From contig NC_060026.1 of the NCBI RefSeq assembly GCF_021134715.1, positions 8,113,001 to 8,177,000 of the forward strand: 64,000 bases of DNA, given 5' to 3'. This stretch comes from Daphnia pulex. Taxonomy: Eukaryota; Arthropoda; Branchiopoda; Diplostraca; Daphniidae. A program made the translations under genes and the position numbers. Shown in pieces: positions 23,834 to 36,308 of the stretch. Within the stretch, counting starts at the first letter, position 1; every line of letters starts with the position of its first letter. The notes beneath the pieces are model-generated. The model did not search any database. It was not told where the DNA came from and saw nothing but the letters and a program-made list of their open reading frames with translations.

Positions 23834-26800
23834 ATGAGTACTCCCCAGCCTAAACTAAACTGTGCTCTGGGTGCAGACAATGAAGTGGAGTTGCAGGCTC
23901 AGCCAATGGATCTAGCACACAAGTCCAGTTCCATGATTACTTCAACTGGAAGTGCCACATCTATACCCACCAGAGTAATTGGAGAAGCTGCCAAACCAAT
24001 TTTCTTGGTATGAACTTTAAAGAACATTTCAGATAATAAAGTAAATCTAGAAAAATTAATTTCGTAATTTTCCAATGTTGCGTCATTAAGCAGGTCAAAC
24101 CATCAGGAAGTCCAATTCCTACTATAACTGGGGCTGGGATGTCTTTATCTAATACCGGGACTAACCCCACTGTTTCTACTATTATCCAAAATGTTCCTGT
24201 GCCAGTAGCCGTTACTGTGCCCATACCAATGACCAAGTTCCAAGCTGCAATACGCCCAGGTGCCACAGTTGCCCCTCGAGTAGTGCCAACAGCTCTTGTA
24301 ACAACTTCTGGGACTTATGCGAATCTATCATCACATGTGCCAAAAGGTATTTTGTCGTTATTATTGTATGTATACATATTTCCATTGAGATGAGGCATTT
24401 ATTAATTTTTTAAATATAATAGGTCCAGCCGCAGTTGCCAGTATCGCGATTCCGCGCTCTGCTGTTGCTTCGGCCGCGATTATAAGGCCTGTTCCTTCAG
24501 CAAGTTCTGCCATTTCTCAAGTGACTGGGTAAGTAAAACGTTTTTTTTTTCTCGTTTATTACTCACGTTTATTCATTTTTTGTTTCATTCATGATTGCTT
24601 TAACTAGATTTACGATTTCAAATCGTGCTGTAAGACCCACGTCAATTTCGGCAGTTAGGCCGAGTAGTGTTGATGTCGGTAATGTTGCAGCTGCTACTCT
24701 GAGTGGTACCTGGGTGACAGTAACCCCAGCCACTGCCGTCATCCAGCCACCTCCCGTACCTACTTTATATAAAGCAACGGCAAACGCAGCAGCTAACACT
24801 TCTGTCAAGAGCACGACCAATCTCATTCTGGCCACTGGTCACAAATCCGCACCCGTACTAACTCCTGCACCAAGTGCAAGTTCGATTTCAATTATTGGGC
24901 CTCCTAGGGCTTCTGTTCCTACACCGGCGTCAAACATTACACTTTTCTCTGTCAGGGGATCTTCCAACCAAGCAGGTTAGATTTAGGACTTCTTTTTACA
25001 ATTTTTCCTGCGTGATATTAAATGCTTTGTTGTTTTCTGAATAGTTGTTAATTCGCGTGCTCTAGCAAATCCAACCATGACGGTTGGACAACGTCCGGGA
25101 ACTGATGTAATAAAATCCACCTCAGCAGCACTTCTACAAAGTGCTTCACAACGCCCTTCTTCTATGATGATAACATCGGCATCTTCTGCTCAGGTTTGTA
25201 GTTAAATACTGAAGAAAACTAAATAAAAAGACTGCTGAAATTAAACTAATGATACCATATTTCATAGAATGCTGAGAAACACTTCGTAAAAACGGTTGCG
25301 GGATCTGGAGTGGCAGTCGGCTCTAGCATCAATAACCCAGGATCTTCTCAACCTCGCCCTGCAAGCAATTCCATTGGCCCGGTTCAAATTGCCGCAAGAA
25401 CGATTCCGCCAGCTGGAACAGTTCCTCTTACCTCTGCTAGTTCGCTTGTTACTGCTAATTCTGGTTAATATCCCCAAACATTTTGAATATATAACTCTTT
25501 AATCGGTCGTTTTATTTGTAGGAGTAACCCCTGTTGTTTTTACTGGTGGTCTAAAGAATATCACGCCTCTTTCGACCGTTACAGCTGTTGGAAAGGTAGT
25601 TGTTTAATGTACTATTTCTTCTAAGGTATTTCTTTGCTTCAAAAACGAATAATCTATAGGTTGGTCAGCAAAGTATTGCTGTGCAATTTCCTCAGATGTC
25701 GGGACCTGTAGTCGGCACGAAATCGGGAGGTTCATCTCAACCAACCATTGTCGCTGGAACTCGACCTGGTAAGACCAACTCAGTTCCTGTTTGTTAGATA
25801 TTCACTTCTAAGTTCCTAATTCCATTCTTAGCGGTGTCGAGCTCTGTATCCGTTGGAGGCGGAGCAGCTTCTGGTAGTTCCAGAACGTATCTTGTTACTA
25901 CTCAGGCACCGCCTTCGACGATTATCCCAGTTGCAAAAGTTTTACCTCAACCCATTGTCTCGACAGTGACGGTCATGGGACCTTCAGTTTCCAAGAGTAA
26001 ATGCATTGACTTTCTTTTAAATTATTTAAAAACATATATTCATGTAAGTTTTCCTCTAGCAACTGTGAGTGTGACGTCCAGCAACGTATCCAGTACCTCT
26101 TCGTCAAACGAAATTCAAGGAACCGGAACTACATCGGCTGGTTCTTCTACTGGGGTGTATTTGCATGCTACATCCCGATCGTCTACCGGTATGTTACTAA
26201 ATGAATGTGAGAAACTACAATTCAATACTTATTATAATCCTCTTACATCCTTAAGCGACAGTTGAGACCAGCGGTAATCAAATCACATATCCGATTGTAA
26301 CCCAACCCAACACTCCCTCTAAGTTAATTGGAACATCACCCAGGCCTAGCATTTTGCGTAAGCGGGACTACGAAGGGTGAGTCCTAAAAATGATATTGTT
26401 TTTGCGACAGGAATAATGTTTGAAATTATTTTCTTCCTAGTGTTCCACTGAAAGCCCAAAAGAATCTTACAACTACTTTAACTTTGATGACGTCATCGGT
26501 TAATACTCCGTCGATTAATAGTGCGACTATATCTGCAGCTCCAGCAATATCTCCGCCGTCACCTCGTCGTTTGGATCTTGGTTTAACACCCGGTGGGCCT
26601 AATGGAGATTCATCTCGGTCTTCAAGTGGCGGATCAACTACATTATCGGCATCGTCTTCTCCCGGTATACCGCCCGATCTAGATGAAAGTAACCCACCAA
26701 CCATCGTTCCAACTGCACCAGGAGCGGCAATTTTAGGTACAGTCTTATCTTAATTTAACAAGATTTATGTAACTTATCAGTTATTTATTTTATAATAATT

Positions 26801-27826
26801 GTGCTCACAGGTAAAGCCTTGTCGAGTATTCAGGTGAAGCAAGAAGCAATAGAAAATAGTGATGCAAGTGGAGCCATTTCGTCGTTGATGAGAATGAGCA
26901 CATCATCTTCACACGTGCATTCTGCTACCACCGAAGTTCAAATGAGTCCAAGGAAAAAGCCGAGGAAGCAGCAATTGTAATTACATTAACTATTGTCATT
27001 TGCAAAATCTTTATATAACTACTATTTTTCTACTCCAGGCTCGGCCAAGAACTACAAGAAGTACGTTCGAGCGATGATGAAATGCATGCAGGATTAAACA
27101 TAAAAGAATTGAAAATTGAAACCTCTGTGAAACGTATGTATTTTTCTTTCTTGAGAAGAACAAACAAATCGGTTTTGTGTTCTTAAATCCGATGCTTCAT
27201 TTCTTTCCGACTTTAGCTGAACCTAAAGAAGCGGCTGCTGTCGTCAAACGGCCACGCATTTCTTTGATCAGTTCCTACCGCCAAACCTGGAAACCACGTA
27301 ATCATCATTTTACTCGTTATTCGGATGTGAAATTGAAAGATGAGCGGCGTCCGACGGTCACCGATTTGGCCAATCAGAAGCAAATCATGCAGAAAGTGCA
27401 CGGATGGAAAGTGTTTCATCTCACCGCACAAATTGAAGAAATGGTGAGTAAGCGATAACAATTTAACCATGTGACATGTTCATACGATGCTTTTCTTTAG
27501 GCTCATTCTGAATCACAAGTTCATGAACGTTTGAGTATGGTTCTGGACGTTATGGAAAAACTAGGGGCTGGAAAAGGCGGAGATCGTGACCTTATGCGTG
27601 TGAATGAACTTATAAAGGTGATATCATAACTTTTTAGAAATTTTTTTAGCTTTCTAATGACGCCGTTCGTACACAGGGAAATCTACAACGAAGTAAAGTC
27701 ATCCAGGATGGCTTGGAGGATTCTAAAAATCAAGTGCAAAAAATTTTTGATCATAAGCCCCGAGCCGAAGAAATTATCCAGCGTTACATGTACAAACGAT
27801 TGGCCAAAAAGCGAGAAAAGTTATAA
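23834..27826 (+). CDS. Sap130: SAP130, SIN3-HDAC corepressor complex subunit
   Basis: Seventeen exons join to 964 codons: 23834-24007, 24094-24346, 24423-24528, 24608-24975, 25045-25193, 25268-25463, 25522-25595, 25660-25768, 25832-25996, 26060-26188, 26256-26376, 26441-26736, 26811-26976, 27039-27133, 27217-27443, 27501-27617, 27677-27826. All have GT-AG borders and matching phases. The N-terminal two thirds is low-complexity Thr/Ser/Val/Pro/Ala, as in vertebrate SAP130 (about 1050 aa), with IPVAKVLPQP and PRPSILRKRDYEG retained. SPRKKPRKQQ precedes the conserved C-terminal domain (WKPRNHHFTRYSDVKLKDER; GWKVFHLTAQIEEM; a helical end with QRYMYKRLAKKREKL). In vertebrates this domain binds SIN3A, linking DNA-bound repressors to histone deacetylase in the nucleus. 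The first ATG was chosen because the frame is open from it; a further upstream exon cannot be excluded. Confidence 0.93.
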
Positions 27827-27868
27827 TCTGGTTTACTCATGAATCTATTTTCCTCTTAAAGACTAAGT

Positions 27869-27874
27869 AATAAA
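27869..27874 (+). terminator. Poly(A) signal of Sap130
   Basis: AATAAA lies 43 bp past the Sap130 stop and inside the 182-bp gap to the convergent dehydrogenase stop. Confidence 0.6.
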
Positions 27875-28008
27875 TACTTTAGTAGCGCGCGTATTTCCCA
27901 CCAGTATAATTTCCGTATTTGCTTTTATAAACGTTTGAAGATTTGCATTGTTTTGACATGTAATACATTTCATTTCAGCCCTATATATCCAGTGAATCAA
28001 GGTAGTTT

Positions 28009-30790
28009 TTAAATTCCCAGCGGATTTTGTTGGATCAAACCTCCATTCTCACACATTTCCTTGGCGATTTGACTCATTGCGGTGAAATTGCTCAGCTGGG
28101 ACTGCGACTTGACAGCAGTCAAATTCAATTGAATACGATCCAATGCCTAGAATAAGTAATTTTTCTGAATAAACATGACATTCTTAAAAAACAAACAAAA
28201 AAAGCTACTTACTTCATTGCACCAAACACGAGCTATCATTTCTTCGTGACTGGCTGAGGGGATGTTCATATTAAGGGCACGTGTCGCACGGGAAAGGACG
28301 ACAACATTGGAGTAAATGTCGATTGCAGCAGACGCAACACGATTTAACAGAAATTGTTCATCAAGAATGCCTTTTCCGTATTTGACCAACAGGCTTTCGA
28401 GTGTTATACCAAATCCTTCAACAGCCTGCAACAAAATTTTATTAGGATTTGATTCATTATAAATTGAAACAATATTTACCTTAGAAGTCAATTGTCCCTG
28501 AAGAGCAAGTTTAGGATGAACTTCAGCCAGTGAATTGGTCTGACTAAATCCTACGGTTCGCTTTGCGCGTTTGGCCGCCTCTCCCAGTATAACACCGACG
28601 TTTCCACTCTTCAGAGCTTTTTGCAGTTGCCTCAAGTGTCCACCGGCAAACTGAAGACCTATTGCAAAGGAATTTTGTACTATTTTCAAAAACTTATAAA
28701 AAAATTGCAGTTAGTAAGTACCAGTGAGAGCAACGAAAAGACGAAGAATGTCGTTCGTTCCTTCAAAAATACGAAAGATTCTCAAATCACGCATAACTTT
28801 TTCCAATCCGTTGCCAGTCATGAATCCATTTCCGCCCAAAATCTAAACAAAATGATGCGATAAGTTGATTTGAAAACAGCAACAACTAATGCAGCAATAA
28901 ATACCTGGATGGCTTCGTCAGTTACAGTCCTAAGGGCAAAGAAATTAAGAAAACATTGGCCTGGTTCTTTTTAAAAAAGTAAGCAATTTAAAATTACCAT
29001 GCTGCTTCTGACGCGAACACTTTGGAAATAGCTGCTTCCAACTGGAAATCGGTAGATCCCTTGTCCATGTTCGAGCTAATCATGTACGCCATCGACTCGG
29101 TAACATAATGAAGCATAGCCATACGGGCAAGTCTAAATATACCCAACATGATTAATATAGGAAAGGGAATTATGAATGAGCATTACTTCATACTTTTCCT
29201 GAATGGTTCCGTACGAATCGATGCGGCGGCCAAACTGAACGCGAGCAGTGGCGTGCTGGATTGCAGCTTTGGTCGATGACTTCATGGTGCCTGACAAAGC
29301 AGCAGCCATGCCAAATCTGCCGTTATTTAAAATATTCATGGCCACCTAAATCGATTAATTCAGTCATGTCATATTTAATTTAAAAAAGGCGAAAATATAA
29401 TCAAGCAAAAAACCATACCTTAAAACCCTGCCCAACTCCTCCAAGCACGTTCTCCACAGGGATGGGTACATTATCATAGTACACTTCAGCAGTGTTGGAA
29501 CACTTGATGCCCATCTTTTTCTCAGGAGGGCCGGAAGTAACACCACCGAATGCCCTTTCGACGATGAAAGCAGTCACCTTGTCTTTCGTCTCACCGGTGA
29601 CGGGGTCAGTTACGGGCGTTTGGGCAAAAACGGTCATGACTTCGGCAAATCCGCCGTTACTGATCCAGATTTTCGATCCATTTAGAATAAAGTGTTTGCC
29701 ATCAGGGGATAATACAGCTCGAGATCTGCGTTACATATAGAGGAGTAATAATGTTAAAATAAGGAAAGAAATGAAATGTCTAAAAAAATATTCCATCACC
29801 TGATGGAGTTGGCATCACTACCACTGGAAGGTTCTGTTAAACAAAATGCTGCAAAAGCTTCACCAGTGGCAACTCTTGGTAAATATTTCTTCTTTTGTTC
29901 TTCATTTCCAAATAAAGTGATGCCCTACATAAGATATGGTTGCAACAAAACTTTCACACACTAAATATAACAAACATTTGAACATACTTTGAAACCAATG
30001 GATTGATGGGCTCCTAAAAAGATACCAACTCCTAAATCAAACCCTCCAACAATTTCAACTAGGCGTGCATACTGAGTGTTGTTTAACCCTACACCGTCAT
30101 ATTCAGTAGGTGCTTGAAGGCCAAAAGCACCAAGCTCCCTTAAACCTTGTGTTGTTGCTTCAGGTACAGAGGCTTCACGATCATTGAGGGCTGCATCATT
30201 GACCTCTACAAAAAATTTGTGTGTGGGATCAACTAAAAGCTGCAGAGTTTCTTTCTGGTCTGCAGTAAGAGCATCAGGATAAGGGAAAACTTGTGATGTG
30301 TTGGTGGAACCAAGAAATAAGTTCATAACAAAAGAACTTGATTTGACTGGTTTCTTGTCAAGTTTCTTTTCAGTTGCAGGCTTTTTGGTGACATCCTTAG
30401 GGGCTGGCTGAGGAGTTGAAGAAAGTAGCCTAAAATATAAAAAGCAATTGTAAATTAAAAGTAGAAAATGCATTTTTAAATGTGAACAAATCAAGTCGAC
30501 CAAAAGTGTTCCACAAGCAACTGATCAAGAAATGACATATGCTGTTTGCTTTTTCTATACTTAAAAGATGTAACCTTTGGTAGTTTGCTAAAGGTTTGTT
30601 AAAGCAAAAGGTAGAATATTAACTAGCACATGTTAAACACCTTACAACAGTCAAAAACAACAGTTTCGAGCTCATATGAACTTTCGGGTTGATTACACAA
30701 ACATAGAATTTAATCAAGAAAAATTACCGCAAGTTTTCGCGAACAAGATTCTTCGATAAAATTTGCAAATTGCGACCGAAACGAAGCATT
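28009..30790 (-). CDS. Acadvl: Very long-chain acyl-CoA dehydrogenase, mitochondrial
   Basis: Eleven exons give 632 aa (human VLCAD 655): 30790-30729, 30429-29988, 29924-29800, 29725-29419, 29345-29194, 29132-28998, 28929-28905, 28842-28722, 28658-28480, 28425-28213, 28146-28009. Exon 1 encodes an Arg-rich, acid-poor presequence expected to direct import to mitochondria. Conserved segments in order are [44 protein letters not shown] (FAD/substrate loop), [43 protein letters not shown], and [18 protein letters not shown], whose Glu is the catalytic base position. The extra C-terminal domain of VLCAD/ACAD9 is present. The enzyme does the first FAD-dependent step of long-chain beta-oxidation. 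Similarity favours VLCAD over ACAD9. A transposon lies 67 bp upstream of the ATG, and a second copy of exon 1 lies 3.7 kb upstream. Confidence 0.94.
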
Positions 30791-30857
30791 TTAATATTTA
30801 AAAAACAAATGGGAAAACTAGGTCACCGTCTCACCGAAATCAAAAGCAGTTCGTGAC

Positions 30858-31796
30858 GGGCGTCCCTAAACTGCGAAAGCGAAACGCGAAACGCCTAAAA
30901 TGCGAAACAGCTGTGCGAAACGGACCAAAAAGTTGGGACCCTGTTTCGCATTTTAGTCTTTGGGTCCGTACTAAACTGCGAAATCGGTGTGTGCGAAACG
31001 TCGCAGTGTAAACGTCTTGGTAGCAGACGACAATGGACGCCATCAACAAACAAATTGTTGGGGTTTCAATTTTTCGAAGCGACTACGAGTTTCGCGCACC
31101 TTATTATGGCCGGTCTATTTGTGTGTTGACCATGAATACGGAATTTTACCTTGAATGCAATAGGTGTTTTTATTAAATTTTTTGGTATAAAAAAATTAAT
31201 GGAACTTCTCGTTTTCATGTATCAATCAGATTAACATTCTTAATTTTAAGGAAAGTTTTAGCTGATTAAATTTTAGCTTCATTTGGAACATGGGATCGTG
31301 GGATGAGCTTTGATTTTTAGCTTGATTTAAGGCACTCATGCTGTAATGGCCGATTTTTCTTTGTGCACGTAGCCTACTAGTTGATTTAAATAATTTAATG
31401 TAATGTATAGTAATCCCTGTGCCATTATCTAATATATTATTATTTACAAATATCACCATACCGTGCTGCTCTATGTCATTCTTTAGTTTAATCGTAAAAT
31501 GCGCATTAAAACATAACAGGGGTAGTGGCCGAAGAAATCGAATTTGATTGCCCCCCTACCTCCTTCCTCCTTTAATGCCTCATCATAGCGTGAGACAATG
31601 AAAAATGGCGGCAATCTCCGTCAATTTGGACCTCTGTGGGGAAAAGGAAAACTATTTGTTTCGCAAGATGTTTCGCTCATTAGTATGCCCTCCGGCATTT
31701 GGTCCCGCGAAACGGTCCCAAAATTTTGGTCCGTTTCGCACAGCTTTTCCGCATTTTAGGCGTTTCGCGTTTCGCTTTCGCAGTTTAGGGACGCCC
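30858..31796. mobile_element. Non-autonomous DNA transposon with about 95-bp TIRs and 9-bp TSD
   Basis: The ends are inverted repeats of about 95 bp starting GGGCGTCCCTAAACTGCGAA, containing repeated gcgaaac subunits. The 9-bp direct repeat gttcgtgac flanks both sides (30849-30857 and 31797-31805). A related unoccupied site with a single gtttgttgac is found at 34578-34587 in the duplicated first-exon region, which confirms the borders. The 939-bp element has no transposase ORF. A 9-bp duplication fits Mutator-like families, but that assignment is inferred. It lies in the 5' flank of the dehydrogenase. Confidence 0.85.
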
Positions 31797-32217
31797 GTTC
31801 GTGACTGAGGCTAAAAAGCAAAATAAGATAATGTGGAGAAGTGTCATCTAGCGGTAGAGTAAAGGGCGCAAATATTTGAACCGTGTGTCCTTTTTTTATT
31901 GACCTTCTGTTCTGATTTTCTTCCGTTAAATACCCTTAAAAGATATCTTTGACCCCCATAACATGCCCATGGGACAATTCGGATATGCATACTTGGAATG
32001 ATAAATCCGTCAGAGGATCATCGTTTCATTCCTTCTTTTTCGTTGTTTCGAGCCAATCAGGGCTTAGAAAAAGGAAATCGCTTTCCTCTCTACACCTACA
32101 CTGTCAATATATTTAACATTGAGTCGCCAGAAAATAGTCAGCGTTGTGTTCAGCACCTCATCCGTGCCAAAGCAAAGAATAGGAATTATTTTAGTCAAGC
32201 AATATAACTTCGTCAGT

Positions 32218-33668
32218 ATGCCGCGAGTTAAAAGTGTAAAATCTTTATCAAAAGCTTGCATAGATTTCATAATTAAAATCCAGGATAGTTTTTGTGATAA
32301 AATGCCGATGAGTGAACTGAAGGATGGAGGGCTGGAAAACTTGGATTTAGAAAAATCTGCAATCAATCCCTTTAATGAATTGCGTAAGTTACTAAATATT
32401 TTTTTAAATAAGTTGTTATTGATTGATCAATATCAAACTTTTAGCTTCCTGTTTGTCAGAGAAACTATTCAAGATCGGTAGGAAGAAGTTACTGAGAAAA
32501 ACGCATTGTTATAAAGTCAGTCCATTCCTTCGTAAGCTACTCACAACTTCTAATCGACGCACTTTGGATCTCACACAAACGGACGAAGAAGGCATCAATT
32601 TATGGCCTCTACAATCATGTATTCTTAATATTGCCATAGCCAGAAGCACAGTAATAGCACGCATAATTTGTTAAATTTTTCGAGGATTTTTGTTCTCGCA
32701 TATGTAATTCATATTTTTTCTGGCTTGTATGACACTCGTAGCATCTGGAAACGTTGTGGCTTGATTCCTTCCATTCTCACTATCAAGAGCATTTAAATTT
32801 CATTTCAAAATTTTCAAAACTAAAAGTACTGGAAATATCCTTTACAAAAGCAGGAAACGATTGCTTCCAGATTCTTGGAACACATTGTCCAGAATTAAGG
32901 TAATTAGTTAATTACTAATTGTCCAACAAAAAGCTTGTTTTTATTTAATTGATTCCAACAAGTTTTGTTATGTGTACCATTAAGAGAGCTACTTGCCGAA
33001 AGCTGTCAGGTTTCCTATGACGGAATTCGAGAACTATGCGTGACTGGAAACTGTAAATCCATTTGTGTTTTGGATTTAACCGGATGCGAGCTGTGTACAA
33101 CCAAAGCAATTCAAATGGCACTTGACAATTTGCCGGAATTAAAAATACTGCGTCACGAGTTCCTTATTGAATGGTTGGCTGGAATCGCCCAAATCGCGTT
33201 AGATCAAAAGCTAAAATTACCAAACTATTCTTTGTCAACGCTACATGTCCTGGGTCAAACAGTCTACGAAATTGGAAGTCTGGAACAATCGTTGCTTCCA
33301 TGCCCTAACGTTACAAAAGTTATCTTTGATGTGGAAACGGAGGGTTTGAAAGGGCGTGAGGTCTCAAGTATAGTTTCCCAAAAAGCGTATTCGAAATGAA
33401 CAATTATGCAAGAAAAATAGAAGGTTACAAGTCCATATCTGATATGGAGCTGACGTTGGGCGAAGACTTTCTTCCTCTTATAAGGAAGTATGAAATTACC
33501 TTTAAGAAAATGGGAGTCGAAGAACAGTTCATTAAATATGACTCTATTACCATCCTCAAAAGTGGGCCCAATCTCGAAAATCCATATGTTCCTGATGGTC
33601 AGTGTCACCGAAGAAGGGCGAAATCGGTTCAAAAGGGGCCAGTAATAAAGAAACTTAAGACTCTGTAA
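32218..33668 (+). pseudogene. Leucine-rich-repeat (AMN1-like) gene, probably damaged
   Basis: Exon 32218-32383 begins MPRVKSVKSLSKACIDFIIK and ends at a GT donor. It joins in phase to an exon from 32446 (PSCLSEKLFKIGRKKLLRK), which runs into a stop at 32674. About 32820-32902 reads KLKVLEISFTKAGNDCFQIL and then GTHCPELR, followed by an exon from about 32962 with LRR text (CKSICVLDLTGCELCTTKAI; ALDNLPELKILRHE) that ends in a stop at 33399. A further frame, 33396-33668, reads MNNYARKIEGYKSISDMELT and ends KKLKTL. Pieces are collinear but frames break, so it is a pseudogene or has introns I cannot place. LRRs of this type occur in F-box/AMN1 proteins; no F-box is visible. It lies between the two dehydrogenase first-exon copies. 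Confidence 0.5.
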
Positions 33669-34263
33669 TGAACCCATGGCCTACTGGTTAAACCTCTCTC
33701 TCCCCTCTACTGGTTAAACTCCTGCATTCCTCCTCAAAATCTATTGAATTTGTTTTGCTTAATGAAAACTTCACCTATATTTCTTCTGTTCACGGTGTAA
33801 ACAACTTTGTATTACCTTACATTATTCCCAAAGGAATAGAAAATACACAAATTGTAACGCAGAACGCAGCACAACTAGAAACAAAACAAAAAAGCGAGGG
33901 GAACTGTGGGCCAAAAAGCGGTGCAGAATTCGGGGCAGTTCATCCCGACCCGAATTCTTCGTTAGGCCGTTAATTTTGGTCTTAATTTTTTTAAATTTTT
34001 GGCCTTTGCCTTTTAGCTTTTCCGTCTTAATTTTGGAAAACGATCGGTTTTCAGGGCGAAAAATCCTCTCCCCCTGCCCTATCGGGCCACGGGGCAAACG
34101 ACAAAAGAAAGATGAATCTATTTCTGACCTACGAATAAATTGATCGTTTCGGTGCCAAACCCTAGTGATTAGCTCAATATCATTACATTCATATCTATGC
34201 TAATCTTTACATAACACAAAAAATAAAAATTAAGAAACAAAAGTGCCCCACAAACAAAAACAA

Positions 34264-34680
34264 GTTGTTTGTTACAACCAACAGAAAAGTTCCATATGCC
34301 GTTTGAGTTTTATCTACAAAAAAAGGTAACCTTTGCTATTGCTGTAGTAAAAGATCACGAGCACAAATTAAACACTTACGCAACAGCCACACCATCAGCA
34401 GCTTAGAGCTCACACTAACTTTCTTTCGAGTTTAATTTATAACTTATTAAAAGAGAAAAGGTACCTCAAATTTTCGCGAACAAGATTCTTCGACAAGAAT
34501 TGCAAATTGCGACCGGAGCGAAGCATTTTCATCAAATAAACAAATGCAAAAATTAGGTCACACTGAAAGGAAAAGCAGTTTGTTGACTGAAAGGGCCCAA
34601 AAGCAACAGACGACTGTAACACATGAACGGAGTGGACAAGTGCTATCTAGCGGTGGAGAACAGTAGGGTTCATAGAGGCT
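34264..34680. repeat. Diverged duplicate of the dehydrogenase 5' region
   Basis: The block matches about 30500-30857 plus 31806-31860 in the same orientation: ttccatatgccgtttg or atatgctgtttg, gtaacctttg, agctca, the 62-nt exon, aaaagcagtt, and atctagcggtggag or atctagcggtagag. The second copy lacks the transposon, so the duplication is older than the insertion. Confidence 0.65.
34465..34526 (-). CDS. Second copy of the acyl-CoA dehydrogenase first exon
   Basis: This 62-nt exon has the same length, start codon and end phase as the dehydrogenase exon 1 at 30790-30729, and keeps a GT donor (AG/gtacct). The 20 encoded residues differ from exon 1 at two sites (Phe4 to Ser, Ile10 to Phe); of the roughly seven base differences about four are silent, while the flanks need many gaps to align. 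Spliced to exon 2 at 30429 it would also give an in-frame mitochondrial presequence. It may be an alternative first exon of the same gene or the remnant of a duplicated gene. Confidence 0.6.
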
Positions 34681-34689
34681 GATAAGCAG

Positions 34690-36130
34690 AAATATCTTTT
34701 AAAAGCAATCTTGCACTTGCACTTCTTATCTTGACTTGACTAAGTAAATTTACGGTATCTATAAAATAAAAAATAAATAAAAAAAATATCTGAAGCAATA
34801 TTTTAGTCAATTCAAAAATTGAGTTTTAAGAGAGAAATTAATAATAAGCATTCGTAAAGGAAGCATTGAAAGCTGCGAAGAAGTCTTTCAGAAAATCCCC
34901 ACTATTTTTTAAAAACGTGTCTTTAAGAATAAAAATAGCGAATGAAAAAAAGAAAATTTATGCTTGCGTGCCAAGAGATAATGCGTTAAAAATATTGGCA
35001 CATACCCAATCGGAACCTTTTTTCTGTGAAAGCGTTTTGGCGTCTGAAGAGGAGCACGTCATCGTAAATCGTAAATATAACGCAATTAGAATTTTAAAAA
35101 ACCTAACTAAAAATACTGTTAACAAAACCAAATTAAGGGTTGTATCCATTTGGTGCTGTGTTGGGGAGCACAACGTCGGTTTAAACTGCGCACTTTAGGA
35201 TCGGATTCGGGCCGAAAAAAGTTGACTTTATTTAATCTTTACGTCGATAAGGCCAGTTAATATTATACTCCCTTTACTTGACGAAGTAGAATATCAGTCG
35301 GTCAGTCACTTATTCTATTTCGTCAATATCCCTGTTACGGGTCCAGTAAATAGATTAAAGATTAGCCCATAAAAACCTGATTTTAGTAAATGTAGTATAA
35401 ATACCTTCGATGACGACGAAAGATGGCATAGTATCACCAGAAGGAGGGTCTATCTCTTCTGCTCGAATATTGGTGCACAGTACTACTACTTTTACTTTCT
35501 TGAATTCCCTTTAGGCGAGGCACTGAAACGCGACCGAATCCCATTTCTAATTCCGCACGCGGAAGCGACAAAAAGTTCGCGAATGCCGAAATGCAATTAC
35601 TAGATCAGGGCGGCGGCGACGACCTGGGAATCAGGAAAGAAACCGGATGCCTTTTTGAGGAAAAAAAAAAAAGTGGGCTTCTCGTGTGTCTCTCATTGTT
35701 CCTTCCTTGTTCTTCCGTCGAGATCAAAGTTCGTGGAACCACAAAGAGGAACAAACGAAACAAGGCAGATGACTCGGCGTCACATCCGTTTTTCTCCGTC
35801 GAACCAGAAGTATGCTACAAAGTCAGACTAGTAGCTATACGTTACTAAAAGTTTGAAAGCATGCCGTTATCATCCGAAAGGAAGTTCCGATCTCGTTTTC
35901 CTGAGAGAACAGGTTCGACCCGTTTTTATTTTATTTTTCTTTTAAGAACAGGAAGGTCTTCATGGTGTTTTCCCGATTCTGGTTCTGCTCTGTTTCCGTG
36001 GGCGAAATCCCGCTGCGTGTGTCGGTTTGAGGTTTTCGGATAGTTTCTTTCCTCAATTCCGTGTACACTGTATCTAGTATACATTGGGTAATCTAGGCCT
36101 AGCCATTTCAAAGGGACACGGAACAAAGTC
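34690..36130. other. Intergenic DNA, no supported gene
   Basis: Several short frames exist (plus 34866-35198, Lys-rich; plus 35591-35848) but none shows family similarity or clear splice structure. Nothing else seen. Confidence 0.5.
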
Positions 36131-36136
36131 AGTTGC

Positions 36137-36142
36137 TTTATT
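36137..36142 (-). terminator. Possible poly(A) signal of Pank4
   Basis: TTTATT on the plus strand is AATAAA on the minus strand, about 167 bp past the Pank4 stop at 36309. Confidence 0.4.
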
Positions 36143-36308
36143 AATGATGTATACGCATGAAACTCTAAATTTAAAAATCCCTTGATAAATTGTGTACGCC
36201 GTTCAGTTTTTCAGTGGTGCCTACATCACAGAGGACACAATTTCGAACAGAATAGTATTGTTTAAGTTGTCAATTTTATAATGTAGGCTCGGAAAAAAAT
36301 TTTTTTGA

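Noticed and set aside
28621..28863. Plus-strand frame over the VLCAD exons
   Set aside because: It lies antisense to well-supported exons and is a shadow frame.
30840..31808. Protein-coding frames with Phe/Arg repeats at both ends of the transposon
   Set aside because: They are translations of the gcgaaac-rich terminal inverted repeats and have no coding character.
34866..35198. 110-codon plus-strand frame, Lys-rich
   Set aside because: No family similarity, no splice context, and composition expected from AT-rich DNA; left as intergenic.
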